Assembly (NCBI GenBank): GCA_035646975.1
Contig: DASROJ010000343.1
Coordinates: 1 to 10,392 of the forward strand
Reading direction: 5' to 3'
DNA: 10,392 nucleotides
DNA from: DASROJ01 sp035646975
GTDB lineage: Bacteria; Acidobacteriota; Polarisedimenticolia; JACPZX01; DASXTC01
Shown here piece after piece: positions 1 to 6,538 of this stretch. Every line of letters starts with the position of its first letter. Position 1 is the stretch's first letter. The notes beneath the pieces were generated by a model. The model was given only the letters and a program-made list of their open reading frames with translations. It did not search any database and was not told where the DNA came from. A program made the translations under genes and the position numbers.

Positions 1-669
1 CCACGCGCGCAGCAGGACCTCTGCTGGCAAGCCCTCGTCACGGAGCGCCGGCTGCCGACGGAGCCGGGGGCGACGCAGATACGGCGCGCCCGTCTGCTGC
101 TGGTGCCGTTCTGGCGTCTCGTGGATGAATCCCGGCGCAGCCTCACCCGTCCGGGCGAGGTCGTCTCGGCGGCAGACCTGTCGCCGGTCGGGCTGCCCTG
201 CCTCAACAGCAGGCGCCGCAGGATCCCCGGGCTCGATGTCGAGCCGCGAACGCGGGTTGGCGACGCGATGGGGCGTCTGGAAGGCGACCCGGCGGCGCTG
301 CAGGCCGAGGTCGTCGACGTGATGATCGGGCCGGATGGGGGATCACCCCGCGCGGCGCTCGACAAGCTGGCGTCGGAGTCGGGCGCAGCCGCGAGGCCCT
401 GGTGGCAGCTGGTCTATTATCCGGTCTGGTCGTTTCACTACATCCTCTTCAACAAGGAGCAGTACCACATCGTGGACGCCGTGACCGCAAGGCCGGTCGG
501 TCCGGCGCGGCGAGTGCGCTGGGCCCTGGTGGTGCTGGGCGCGATCGCGCCGATGCTGGGGGTGTTCGTCGCGCTGGCGCCAATCGCCGGTGCGGCCGCG
601 GCGCTGCCGGCGTGGCTTGCCGGGCTCGTGACGATGCGCCTGGTGCTGCGCTCTCAACGGGGCGGTTGA
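1..669 (+). CDS. C-terminal part of a membrane-anchored protein of unknown function (5' truncated)
   Basis: The frame is open from the first base to TGA at 667-669, so this is the last 222 residues of a longer protein whose start lies outside the window. The ATG at 103 is internal: coding-like sequence continues upstream of it and no Shine-Dalgarno site precedes it. The visible part has an LLLVPFWRL stretch, then an Arg-rich segment. An aromatic cluster around residues 131-150 (WWQLVYYPVWSF, then HYILF) is followed by YHIVDAVT. Two hydrophobic helices at the C-terminus (about 172-193 and 195-215) end in a short basic tail, so a membrane anchor is likely. The pattern recalls uncharacterised bacterial proteins with an N-terminal zinc ribbon, but that part would lie outside the window. 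It converges on the nuclease gene, with 13 bp between the stop codons. The frame is well supported; the function is unknown. Confidence 0.7.
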   Translation, partial: PRAQQDLCWQALVTERRLPTEPGATQIRRARLLLVPFWRLVDESRRSLTRPGEVVSAADLSPVGLPCLNSRRRRIPGLDVEPRTRVGDAMGRLEGDPAALQAEVVDVMIGPDGGSPRAALDKLASESGAAARPWWQLVYYPVWSFHYILFNKEQYHIVDAVTARPVGPARRVRWALVVLGAIAPMLGVFVALAPIAGAAAALPAWLAGLVTMRLVLRSQRGG

Positions 670-682
670 GACGTCGAGGCTC

Positions 683-1072
683 CTAAAGTCCGAAGAAAAG
701 AATCAGCCACTGCTCCAGGTCGTCGTACTCGACCGCCTTGCCTGTGGACAGCAGGTACGACCGCATGTTCGGCGAGAACCCGTCGCCCGCGAACACGACC
801 AGTCCGGGGACGGGCCAGGCGGCGATATCCGAGATCGTCGCGGGGATTTTCTCCTCCGCGGAACCACCCACTCCCTGGTACTTGCACTCCAGGCCAAGAC
901 TTCGCCGGCTGCCCGGCTGCGTCAGGACCAGATCGATCCTCCGTTCGCTGCCCCAGAGGCGCCGGCCGACACGCACCTGGGAGCGAACCTCCAGCCCGAG
1001 ACGTCTGCCCAGCTCCGCGACGAATTCCTCCAGGCTGCTTCCGCTGGTGACGGCAAGCGAGCCTCCCGACAT
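683..1072 (-). CDS. Small PD-(D/E)XK nuclease, probable restriction endonuclease partner of the adjacent methyltransferase
   Basis: A 129-residue protein with a PD-(D/E)XK core. After an N-terminal helix containing E15-E16 comes R45-I-D47-L-V-L, about 14 residues of loop, then E62-C-K64-Y-Q66. This is the D...ExK metal-binding and catalytic signature. The next segment (GGSAEEKIPATISDI, 69-83) and the hydrophobic strand LVVFAGDGFS (91-100) fit the rest of the alpha/beta fold. The ATG at 1072 has an AGGTGA ribosome-binding site 6 bases upstream. The methyltransferase stop lies only 21 bp upstream, so the two are probably co-transcribed. It is small for a type II enzyme but large enough for the catalytic fold, and no separate target-recognition domain is visible. 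The fold call is firm. The restriction role is inferred from the methyltransferase neighbour; a repair or resolvase-like nuclease is possible. Confidence 0.78.
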   Translation of the reverse strand: MSGGSLAVTSGSSLEEFVAELGRRLGLEVRSQVRVGRRLWGSERRIDLVLTQPGSRRSLGLECKYQGVGGSAEEKIPATISDIAAWPVPGLVVFAGDGFSPNMRSYLLSTGKAVEYDDLEQWLILFFGL

Positions 1073-1093
1073 CAGCGGGTCACCTGGCGCGAG

Positions 1094-2032
1094 TCAGCCA
1101 TTGAGCCTCAGATTTTTTGAGCGGCGCGCGGTGGTGGCGGAGCGGGCGGGTTGAATCGAGACGCGTTCGGGCCGGCCGGCAGGCGTGTAGTTCGTCACGA
1201 CCAGCTCCGGGATCCGGCCGCGCTTGTCGGCCCTGGAGTTGATGTTGCGGCGGGCCGACACGATCTGGACATGATACCGGTCCTGGTACAGATCGCGCAC
1301 GAGAGGCGTCTCGCTGTTGCTCAGCATCAGCAGACAACCCTTTTCATCCAGCGCCCGATAGAGGTCCGCCAGTCGTCGCTGGTCCTCGGTCTTGAATGAC
1401 TTTTCGGTGTAGCTCGTGAAGTAGGCCGTTTCGGAAACCGGGTGGTACGGGGGGTCGAAGTAGATGAAGTCTCCGCCGCGGGCGATCGACAGCACGCGAG
1501 TGAAGTCGGCGACTTCCAGCCTGACCCGCCGCAGCGCAGCGCTCGCCAGTCTCAGGTTCTCCTCGTTGAGAATCGCCGGGTCCGTGTAGGCGCCGATCGG
1601 AACGTTGAACTCGCCGCGGCTGTTCACCCGGTAGAGCCCGTTGTAGCAGGTCTTGTTCAGGTAGATCAGCCGGGCGGCGCGGGCCGTTTCAGTCAGACGA
1701 GCGCCCCTCTGCGCGCGCACCTCGTAGTAGTGGCTCCTGCAGTGCGCCGCCTTGTGTTTCCTCAGTTTTCCGATCAGCCCCTCGACATCGTCCTTGACCG
1801 CCCGATAGACGTTGATCAGCTCCTCGTTGCCGTCCATGAGGATCGACGAGGGGGGATTCAACAGCGCCTTGATCTGAAAGAACACCGCGCCGCTGCCGAC
1901 GAACGGCTCGATGTAGCGCTTGAAGCTGCCCGCCTCCGGATAGAGACCGGCAAACTGATCGAGAAGCTGTGTCTTTCCGCCGGCCCATTTGAGAAACGGC
2001 CTGGGAAGCGCGAGCGGTTCAGCGGATGCCAT
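1094..2032 (-). CDS. D12-class (Dam/DpnM-type) DNA adenine-N6 methyltransferase
   Basis: A 312-residue SAM-dependent DNA methyltransferase of the alpha-group D12 family. Motif order is diagnostic. FLKWAGGK at 13-20 and the SAM-binding PFVGSGAVFF at 43-52 come first. Next is the family block around LNKTCYNGLYRVN (125-137) with FNVPIG (142-147). The catalytic D193-P-P-Y196 is followed by FTSYTEKSF (205-213). Near the end, INSRADKRG with ELVVTNY (264-282) resembles DpnM-type enzymes. Family members usually methylate adenine in GATC, but specificity cannot be read from sequence alone. The length is slightly above the usual 270-290 because of a basic tail of about 30 residues after TNY. The ATG at 2032 has a purine-rich GAGAGG about 9 bases upstream. 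It lies 28 bp after tyrA and 21 bp before the PD-(D/E)XK nuclease, which suggests it protects host DNA from that enzyme. Confidence 0.93.
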   Translation of the reverse strand: MASAEPLALPRPFLKWAGGKTQLLDQFAGLYPEAGSFKRYIEPFVGSGAVFFQIKALLNPPSSILMDGNEELINVYRAVKDDVEGLIGKLRKHKAAHCRSHYYEVRAQRGARLTETARAARLIYLNKTCYNGLYRVNSRGEFNVPIGAYTDPAILNEENLRLASAALRRVRLEVADFTRVLSIARGGDFIYFDPPYHPVSETAYFTSYTEKSFKTEDQRRLADLYRALDEKGCLLMLSNSETPLVRDLYQDRYHVQIVSARRNINSRADKRGRIPELVVTNYTPAGRPERVSIQPARSATTARRSKNLRLNG

Positions 2033-2060
2033 GGCCTGCGGCCTCTCTCCAGTCGATCGA

Positions 2061-2789
2061 TCAGTCGCCGCCGACCTGGTTGTCCAGCCGGCGCAGCGCC
2101 TCGAGCAGGCGGGTCCTGGCCTCGGCGGCGAACGGGTTGTAGGTCTGCATGTCCGTGAACAGCTCGGCCGAGTCCTTGGTGATGGCGTCGACCACCTTGA
2201 GCAGCCGATCGTACGACGGCGTCTTGAGATCCTGGTCCGCGACGCCCGCGTTGGCCAGCCCGCGCGCCACGAAATGGGTCAAGGCCTGCGCGTGGGCCAT
2301 CTGCCGATCGTGCTCTTCCGGTGTGGCGATCACGACATTCAGATCCATGTGCTCGAGAAACTCCCGCACCAGCTCGGTGCGGGTGGTGCGCGCGGGACAC
2401 AGGACCACGCGCAATCCCCCGATGCCACCGCGCCCGCTGTGCGGGCCGAACAGCGGGTGCATTCCGATCACCTCCACCTCGGGCGGCGCGGCGGCCAGCA
2501 TCCATTGCACCGGCGCGATCTTCACCGAGCAGGCGTCCATCAGCAGCGCGCCGGGGCGAAGATAGCGGACGATCTGCGCCAGCACGGACGACATCTCGGA
2601 GATGGGCACCGCCAGCAGGATCGCCTGGCAGGAGGCGGCCTCCTCCAGCGTTCCCCAGGTCAGGCCGAGCGAGGCGGCTTTCTTGCGCAGGTCGCGGAGG
2701 TCCCACACGATCAGGTGAAGCTTGGAGCGGAGGTGCTTGGCCGCGAACTGGCCGAACTTCCCGAATCCGATGAGCCCGAGATTGAGCAG
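2061..2789 (-). CDS. tyrA: TyrA-family prephenate/arogenate dehydrogenase (CTG start proposed)
   Basis: A 242-residue NAD(P)-dependent dehydrogenase of tyrosine biosynthesis, oxidatively decarboxylating prephenate or arogenate. The Rossmann loop is G8-F-G-K-F-G13, followed by QFAAKHL, as in the plant/cyanobacterial arogenate dehydrogenase group. DACSVK is at 85-90, and HPLFGP at 111-116 carries the conserved active-site His. The rest is the helical dimerisation domain. The first GTG in frame (2708) would remove the whole nucleotide-binding loop, and no ATG or TTG lies nearby upstream. A CTG at 2789-2787, preceded by GGAGG with a 5-base gap, gives an N-terminus of family-typical length, so that start is used here. 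It is shorter than many TyrA proteins and has no chorismate mutase or ACT domain. It is first in a minus-strand run with the methyltransferase and nuclease genes. The prephenate versus arogenate preference is not resolved. Confidence 0.88.
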   Translation of the reverse strand: MLNLGLIGFGKFGQFAAKHLRSKLHLIVWDLRDLRKKAASLGLTWGTLEEAASCQAILLAVPISEMSSVLAQIVRYLRPGALLMDACSVKIAPVQWMLAAAPPEVEVIGMHPLFGPHSGRGGIGGLRVVLCPARTTRTELVREFLEHMDLNVVIATPEEHDRQMAHAQALTHFVARGLANAGVADQDLKTPSYDRLLKVVDAITKDSAELFTDMQTYNPFAAEARTRLLEALRRLDNQVGGD

Positions 2790-2875
2790 GTTGTCCTCCA
2801 GGTGATCTGCCGCGGATCGGCATAAGCTATCATGAGGTGCTAGGATAATGGCTCGTTTTTCGATGAATCCCGCCG
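2790..2875. promoter_or_regulatory. Divergent intergenic region between tyrA and the MBL operon
   Basis: These 86 bp separate two divergent transcription units and should hold promoters for both. On the plus strand, TGC-TAGGAT at 2838-2846 fits an extended -10 element (TGn plus TAnnAT), which would start transcription near 2853. No convincing -35 hexamer lies 16-18 bp upstream. The overlapping reading GATAAT at 2844-2849 is an alternative -10. On the minus strand I find the GGAGG ribosome-binding site for tyrA but no clear -35/-10 pair. This is the most AT-rich spot in the first 9 kb, which itself favours a promoter role. The assignment is tentative. Confidence 0.35.
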
Positions 2876-3565
2876 ATGAGAATCATCCAGATAGAAGTCG
2901 GGCACATGCAGAACTTCAATTACCTCGTGGGCTGCGGCGCCACGGGGCGAGCCGCCCTGGTCGACCCGGCATGGGAGGTCGAGCGGGTGCTCGGGCAGGC
3001 CGCGGATGCCGGATTCGAGGTGACCGATATCCTGATCACGCACACGCATCCCGACCACATCGAAGGGCTTCAACGCGCGCAGCGCGCCACCGGCGCCACC
3101 GTGCATGTGCATCGGCTCGAGGCCGCCAGGGCGCGGACGCGGCTGCAGGCAGCTGCTGCCGATGAGGGCGCACGGAGGGATCCGGAGGGGGAGGCCGGCG
3201 TTGCTGTTCGCGAGCTCGAAGACGGCGACAACATCGCGGTGGGCGATCTCACCCTCAGGGCACTCCACACACCCGGGCACACCCCCGGAGCCACCTGCTA
3301 TCTTGTGCCCGGCGGCGTGATCACCGGCGATACCCTGTTCATCGGCCGATGCGGCCGGGTGGACTTTCCCGGCAGCGACCCGGTGGCCATGTTCTACAGC
3401 CTGAGACGTCTCGCGGCGCTGCCCGAAGAAACGGTGGTCTATCCCGGGCACAACTATGCGCAACAGACCACTTCGACCATCGGGCGGGAGAAGACACAGA
3501 ACATCCACATGTCGGCGCCGGATCTCGACGAGTTTCTGCGGCGGCGCCTGGGAGGCCTCTCATGA
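2876..3565 (+). CDS. Metallo-beta-lactamase-fold hydrolase, glyoxalase II / ETHE1-like
   Basis: A 229-residue MBL-fold enzyme with all expected metal ligands. T55-H56-T-H58-P-D60-H61 is the HxHxDH motif, H135 sits in HTPGHTPG, D152 in TGDTLFIGRCGR and H192 in YPGHNY. TLFIGRCGRVDFPGSDP and the C-terminal STIGREKTQN are typical of the glyoxalase II / persulfide dioxygenase branch (GloB, YcbL, ETHE1). Family members hydrolyse S-lactoylglutathione-type thioesters or oxidise glutathione persulfide; sequence alone does not decide between them. No signal peptide is visible, so it is probably cytoplasmic. The ATG at 2876 is chosen because MRIIQIEVGHMQNFNYLV is the usual first strand of the family. 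Its ribosome-binding site is weak. Its TGA overlaps the next gene's ATG by 4 bp, so translation of the two is probably coupled. Confidence 0.9.
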   Translation: MRIIQIEVGHMQNFNYLVGCGATGRAALVDPAWEVERVLGQAADAGFEVTDILITHTHPDHIEGLQRAQRATGATVHVHRLEAARARTRLQAAAADEGARRDPEGEAGVAVRELEDGDNIAVGDLTLRALHTPGHTPGATCYLVPGGVITGDTLFIGRCGRVDFPGSDPVAMFYSLRRLAALPEETVVYPGHNYAQQTTSTIGREKTQNIHMSAPDLDEFLRRRLGGLS

Positions 3566-4407
3566 AAATCGGCGGCTACACATTGTCGACGGTGGAAGCC
3601 GAGAGGTTCCGCCTGGACGGAGGCGCGATGTTCGGCGTCGTGCCGAAGCCGTTGTGGGGTCGCGCGAATCCTCCCGACGAGAAGAATCGCATCCAGATGG
3701 TGGCCCGGTGCCTGCTGGCGCAAGGCGAGGGCCGCGTCGTGCTGATCGACACCGGCATGGGCGGCGACTGGACGGACAAGGAGCGCGACATCTACGCGAT
3801 CGAAAACGGGGCCCGTTCGATCGTCCGGGCGCTGGCGGCGCAGGGCGTTGCCCCGGATCAGGTCACCGACGTGGTGCTCACCCACCTGCACTTCGATCAT
3901 GCGGGCGGCGCCGTCACGCGACGGGATGGAAAGCTCGAGCCGACCTTTCCCAATGCGAAGTATCACGTGCAGGAGACGCAGCTGCGATGGGCGCTCGGCC
4001 CGACCGAGCGGGACCGCCGATCGTACCGGCCCGACACCTTCGTGCCCCTGCAGCAGGATGGGCGGCTGACCCCGGTGCGCGGCGCCGCCGAGATCCTGCC
4101 CGGTATCCGTGTCCAGCCCACCGAGGGGCACACGGTGGGCCACCAGGTGGTCGTGATAGGCGAGGGCAGCGGCAGCGTGATGTACTGCGGCGACCTGATT
4201 CCGATGGCCGCCCATCTGCCCACCCCCTGGGTGATGGGGTATGACCTGTTTCCGGTCACCACGATGAAGGAAAAGCATGACCTGCTGGGCCAGGCGGCCG
4301 ATGAGCGGTGGATCCTGGTCATGGAGCACGACCCGGCGAACCCGGCCGTGCTCGTGGGGCGGGAAGGGGACAGTTTCGTGTCGGCGGGGCGCGTGGGAAT
4401 CGATTGA
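3562..4407 (+). CDS. Metallo-beta-lactamase-fold hydrolase, lactonase-like
   Basis: A 281-residue MBL-fold protein from a different branch than its neighbour. The ligands are H108-L-H110-F-D112-H113 (HxHxDHAGG), H190 in EGHTVGH, D211 in CGDLIP and H256 in MEHDP. The layout, with an N-terminal strand, then LIDTGMGGDW (61-70) and a long insert between the first His cluster and H190, resembles lactonase-type enzymes (AHL lactonase, COG0491). The true substrate is unknown. The ATG at 3562 lies in an ATGA overlap with the upstream gene and has GGAGG 6 bases before it, so this start is firm. The frame is also open upstream to an ATG at 3349, but that part is only a shadow of the first MBL gene. No signal peptide is seen. 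The two unlike MBL enzymes in one coupled pair suggest consecutive hydrolytic steps or a recent shuffling of functions. Confidence 0.9.
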   Translation: MKIGGYTLSTVEAERFRLDGGAMFGVVPKPLWGRANPPDEKNRIQMVARCLLAQGEGRVVLIDTGMGGDWTDKERDIYAIENGARSIVRALAAQGVAPDQVTDVVLTHLHFDHAGGAVTRRDGKLEPTFPNAKYHVQETQLRWALGPTERDRRSYRPDTFVPLQQDGRLTPVRGAAEILPGIRVQPTEGHTVGHQVVVIGEGSGSVMYCGDLIPMAAHLPTPWVMGYDLFPVTTMKEKHDLLGQAADERWILVMEHDPANPAVLVGREGDSFVSAGRVGID

Positions 4408-4440
4408 TTCCGAAGATTGTTTGCATCTGAAGAGGTCGGG

Positions 4441-4746
4441 ATGGCGCAGTTCGTCCGGGTGGCCCTCGTGAGCGAGATACCCGAGGGCACCGGCAAGGCG
4501 GTGGTGGCCAACGGGCGTCGGGTAGCGATATTCAACGTGGCGGGAGCCTTCCACGCGGTGGATGGCGTCTGCCCGCACCAGGGCGGGCCGCTGGGAGAGG
4601 GGATCCTGGACGGTCCGATCGTCAGCTGTCCGTGGCACTTCTGGCAGTTCGACGTGGTGAAGGGGCACGCGCCCGATTTCCCCGAGGCGAGCATCCCGAA
4701 GTTTCGCGTCAAGGTCAGCGGCACGGAGCTTTTCGTCGAGGTGTGA
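4441..4746 (+). CDS. Stand-alone Rieske [2Fe-2S] ferredoxin
   Basis: A 101-residue single-domain Rieske protein. C44-P-H46 and C63-P-W-H66, 16 residues apart, are the two halves of the [2Fe-2S] site. The flanking HQGGPLGEG (46-54) and HFWQFD (66-71) match the ferredoxin and nitrite-reductase small-subunit types (BphF/NirD-like), not the cytochrome bc1 type, which has a disulfide and a membrane anchor. No signal or membrane segment is present, so it should be a soluble cytoplasmic electron carrier. The ATG at 4441 has AGAGG 5 bases upstream; the TTG at 4417 would add eight residues and has no ribosome-binding site. No Rieske oxygenase lies in the window, so its partner is unknown. HFW replaces the more common HGW at the second cluster motif. 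It ends overlapping a possible GTG start of the next gene. Confidence 0.92.
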   Translation: MAQFVRVALVSEIPEGTGKAVVANGRRVAIFNVAGAFHAVDGVCPHQGGPLGEGILDGPIVSCPWHFWQFDVVKGHAPDFPEASIPKFRVKVSGTELFVEV

Positions 4747-4757
4747 AAGAAACGCTC

Positions 4758-5270
4758 ATGGTGGCAACGACGGTCAACGGCGTCATTCCGGCAGGCACCC
4801 GGGTCCCGGGGTTCACGCTGCCGCGCCCGGGAGGCGGGGAGGTCACGCTTCCCGATCGCGGGGCGAAGGGGCTGACGCTGGCGATCTTTTTCAAGAACAG
4901 CTGTCCGACCTGCCGTCTGATCTTTCCGTTCGTCCAGCGGCTGCACGAACAGGTGGAGGGTTTCGGTGGCCGCGTCGTGGCGATTTCGCAGGATGGGCTC
5001 GAAGGAGCCCGGGAGTTCGCGCGTGAATTCGGGCTGACGATGCCGATGGTGGCCGACGGTGACGACTGGCCGGTCTCGCGGGAGTATGATCTCGTCTCGG
5101 TGCCAACCCTCTATCTCGTCGACGGCGAAGGAACGGTCGTCCGTGGCCTCGCGGGGTTCCAGAAGGCCGGGTTGATGCAGGTGGCCGCCGATCTGGCGGC
5201 AAGCGTCGGCGCTCCGTCACCGGCGCTCTACCACGAGGGAGAATCGCTGCCGGATCTCAAGCCTGGCTGA
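4758..5270 (+). CDS. Thioredoxin-fold redoxin (AhpC/TSA-TlpA type) with CPTC active site
   Basis: A 170-residue thioredoxin-fold protein. FFKNSCPTCRLIFPF contains the C49-P-T-C52 redox pair, and SVPTLYLVDGEG (114-125) contains the cis-proline P116 next to the active site. The N-terminal GTRVPGFTLPRPGGGEVTL is the usual opening of AhpC/TSA and TlpA-like redoxins. A dithiol oxidoreductase or thiol peroxidase role is likely, reduced by a thioredoxin reductase such as the one encoded next. No signal peptide is visible, unlike most TlpA proteins, so it probably acts in the cytoplasm. The start is uncertain. A GTG at 4743, overlapping the Rieske stop by 4 bp, would add five residues, while the ATG at 4758 has only a weak AAAGAAA upstream. 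The last residues (LPDLKPG) are charged and unlike a membrane tail. Confidence 0.85.
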   Translation: MVATTVNGVIPAGTRVPGFTLPRPGGGEVTLPDRGAKGLTLAIFFKNSCPTCRLIFPFVQRLHEQVEGFGGRVVAISQDGLEGAREFAREFGLTMPMVADGDDWPVSREYDLVSVPTLYLVDGEGTVVRGLAGFQKAGLMQVAADLAASVGAPSPALYHEGESLPDLKPG

Positions 5271-5340
5271 GGAGCGCGCAACAGGGCCCGGGACGGCTCC
5301 TGAGACGCTCGCGAACACGATCGAGAAAGAGGAGGAACGG

Positions 5341-6537
5341 GTGGCGGATGTCATTGTCTACACCAAGAAGGATTGCCCTTACTGCGAGTGGACCAAGGCG
5401 TTGCTCGCGCGCAAAGGCGTCGCCTGGACCGAAAAACTCGTCACGGGAAACCCGGCCCTGCTCGACGAGATGATCCGCCTGAGCGGCGGCCGGACGACGG
5501 CGCCCGAGATTTTCATCGATGGCCGGTGCATCGGCGGTTTCGACGAGCTCAAGGCGCTCGACGACAAGGGGGAACTGGACAAGATGCTCGGAATCGCCGG
5601 CAGTCAACACACCGAAGAGAAGGTCGATCTGCTGATCATCGGCTCGGGCCCCGCCGGGCTCACGGCCGCCCTGTACGCCGCGCGCGCGAATCTCGCGCCG
5701 GTCGTCGTGGATGGCGGCCAGCCAGGCGGCCAGCTCACGATCACCACCGAGGTGGAGAACTACCCCGGGTTTCCCGACGGGCTCATGGGACCCGAGCTGA
5801 TGGATCTCTTCCGCCGGCAGGCCGAGCGTTTCGGCACGCGTCTGGTGGCCGGCGAAGTGACCTCGGTCGATCTCTCGCGAGCGCCCTTTCGCTGCGAGGT
5901 GGGGCCGCATTCCTATCTGGCCAGGACGCTCATCATCGCCTCGGGCGCGTCGGCCAAGCTGCTCGGCATCGAGTCCGAAAAGAAGATGATGGGCCGTGGG
6001 GTGTCCGCGTGCGCCACCTGCGATGGCTTCTTCTTCAAGAATCAGGAGATCGCGGTGGTGGGCGGCGGCGATACCGCGCTCGAAGAGGCCACCTTTCTGA
6101 CGAAGTTCGCCTCGAAGGTCACCGTGATTCATCGTCGCGACAAGCTGAGGGCTTCGAAGATCATGCAGGACAAGGCGATGAAGAACCCGAAGATCCAGTT
6201 CATCTGGGACTCCGCGGTGCAGGAGGTCCTGGGCGAAGGGAAGGTGACCGGTCTGCGTCTTCGCAATCTCAAGACCGACCAGGTGAGCGACTTCGCCTGC
6301 ACCGGACTGTTCGTCGCCATCGGGCATCGGCCGAACACCGCCCTGTTCAAGGGCCAGCTCGACATGGATTCGGTCGGCTATCTCAAGGTCAAGCCGTTCA
6401 GCACGAAGACATCGGTACACGGCGTCTTTGCCGCGGGCGACGTGGCCGACAGCCGCTACCGTCAGGCCATCACGGCGGCGGGAACGGGCTGCATGGCCGC
6501 GATGGACGCGGAGCGGTTCCTCGAATCAGGAGAGTGA
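5341..6537 (+). CDS. trxB: Glutaredoxin-thioredoxin reductase fusion protein
   Basis: A 398-residue two-domain flavoprotein. Residues 1-85 are a glutaredoxin: CPYC at 12-15, the cis-proline segment TTAPEIFIDG (52-61) and GGFDEL (65-70). A short linker (about 86-93) leads to a complete low-Mr thioredoxin reductase. FAD binding is shown by GSGPAG (101-106), the redox cysteines are C224-A-T-C227, NADPH binding is GGGDTALEEA (241-250) with HRRDKLR (264-270), and the C-terminal FAD motif is AAGDVAD (364-370). The enzyme should pass electrons from NADPH through FAD and the CATC pair, presumably to its own CPYC domain and to other thioredoxin-fold proteins. GTG at 5341 has GGAGG 5 bases upstream, which makes the start firm. 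It lies 70 bp after the CPTC redoxin. The two domains are joined with no break in frame, so this is a true fusion. Confidence 0.95.
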   Translation: MADVIVYTKKDCPYCEWTKALLARKGVAWTEKLVTGNPALLDEMIRLSGGRTTAPEIFIDGRCIGGFDELKALDDKGELDKMLGIAGSQHTEEKVDLLIIGSGPAGLTAALYAARANLAPVVVDGGQPGGQLTITTEVENYPGFPDGLMGPELMDLFRRQAERFGTRLVAGEVTSVDLSRAPFRCEVGPHSYLARTLIIASGASAKLLGIESEKKMMGRGVSACATCDGFFFKNQEIAVVGGGDTALEEATFLTKFASKVTVIHRRDKLRASKIMQDKAMKNPKIQFIWDSAVQEVLGEGKVTGLRLRNLKTDQVSDFACTGLFVAIGHRPNTALFKGQLDMDSVGYLKVKPFSTKTSVHGVFAAGDVADSRYRQAITAAGTGCMAAMDAERFLESGE

Positions 6538-6538
6538 G

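Noticed and set aside
1858..2823. 321-codon minus-strand frame starting at ATG 2823
   Set aside because: It is out of frame with both TyrA and the methyltransferase, and its product has a composition typical of a shadow without motifs. The ATG does not serve tyrA unless there is a frameshift error.
3454..4668. 404-codon antisense open frame over the lactonase-like MBL and Rieske genes
   Set aside because: It is a shadow: rich in His, Arg and Pro, with no motif, and it crosses two well-supported plus-strand genes.
5271..5300. Possible hairpin (GGAGC with GCTCC) after the CPTC redoxin gene
   Set aside because: The stem is only 5 bp with a loop of about 20 bases and no T-run, so it is not a credible terminator or riboswitch.
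5257..6420. Long 387-codon open frame antisense to the glutaredoxin-thioredoxin reductase gene
   Set aside because: High GC makes antisense frames stay open. Its translation has no recognisable domain, while the plus strand encodes clear redox motifs.
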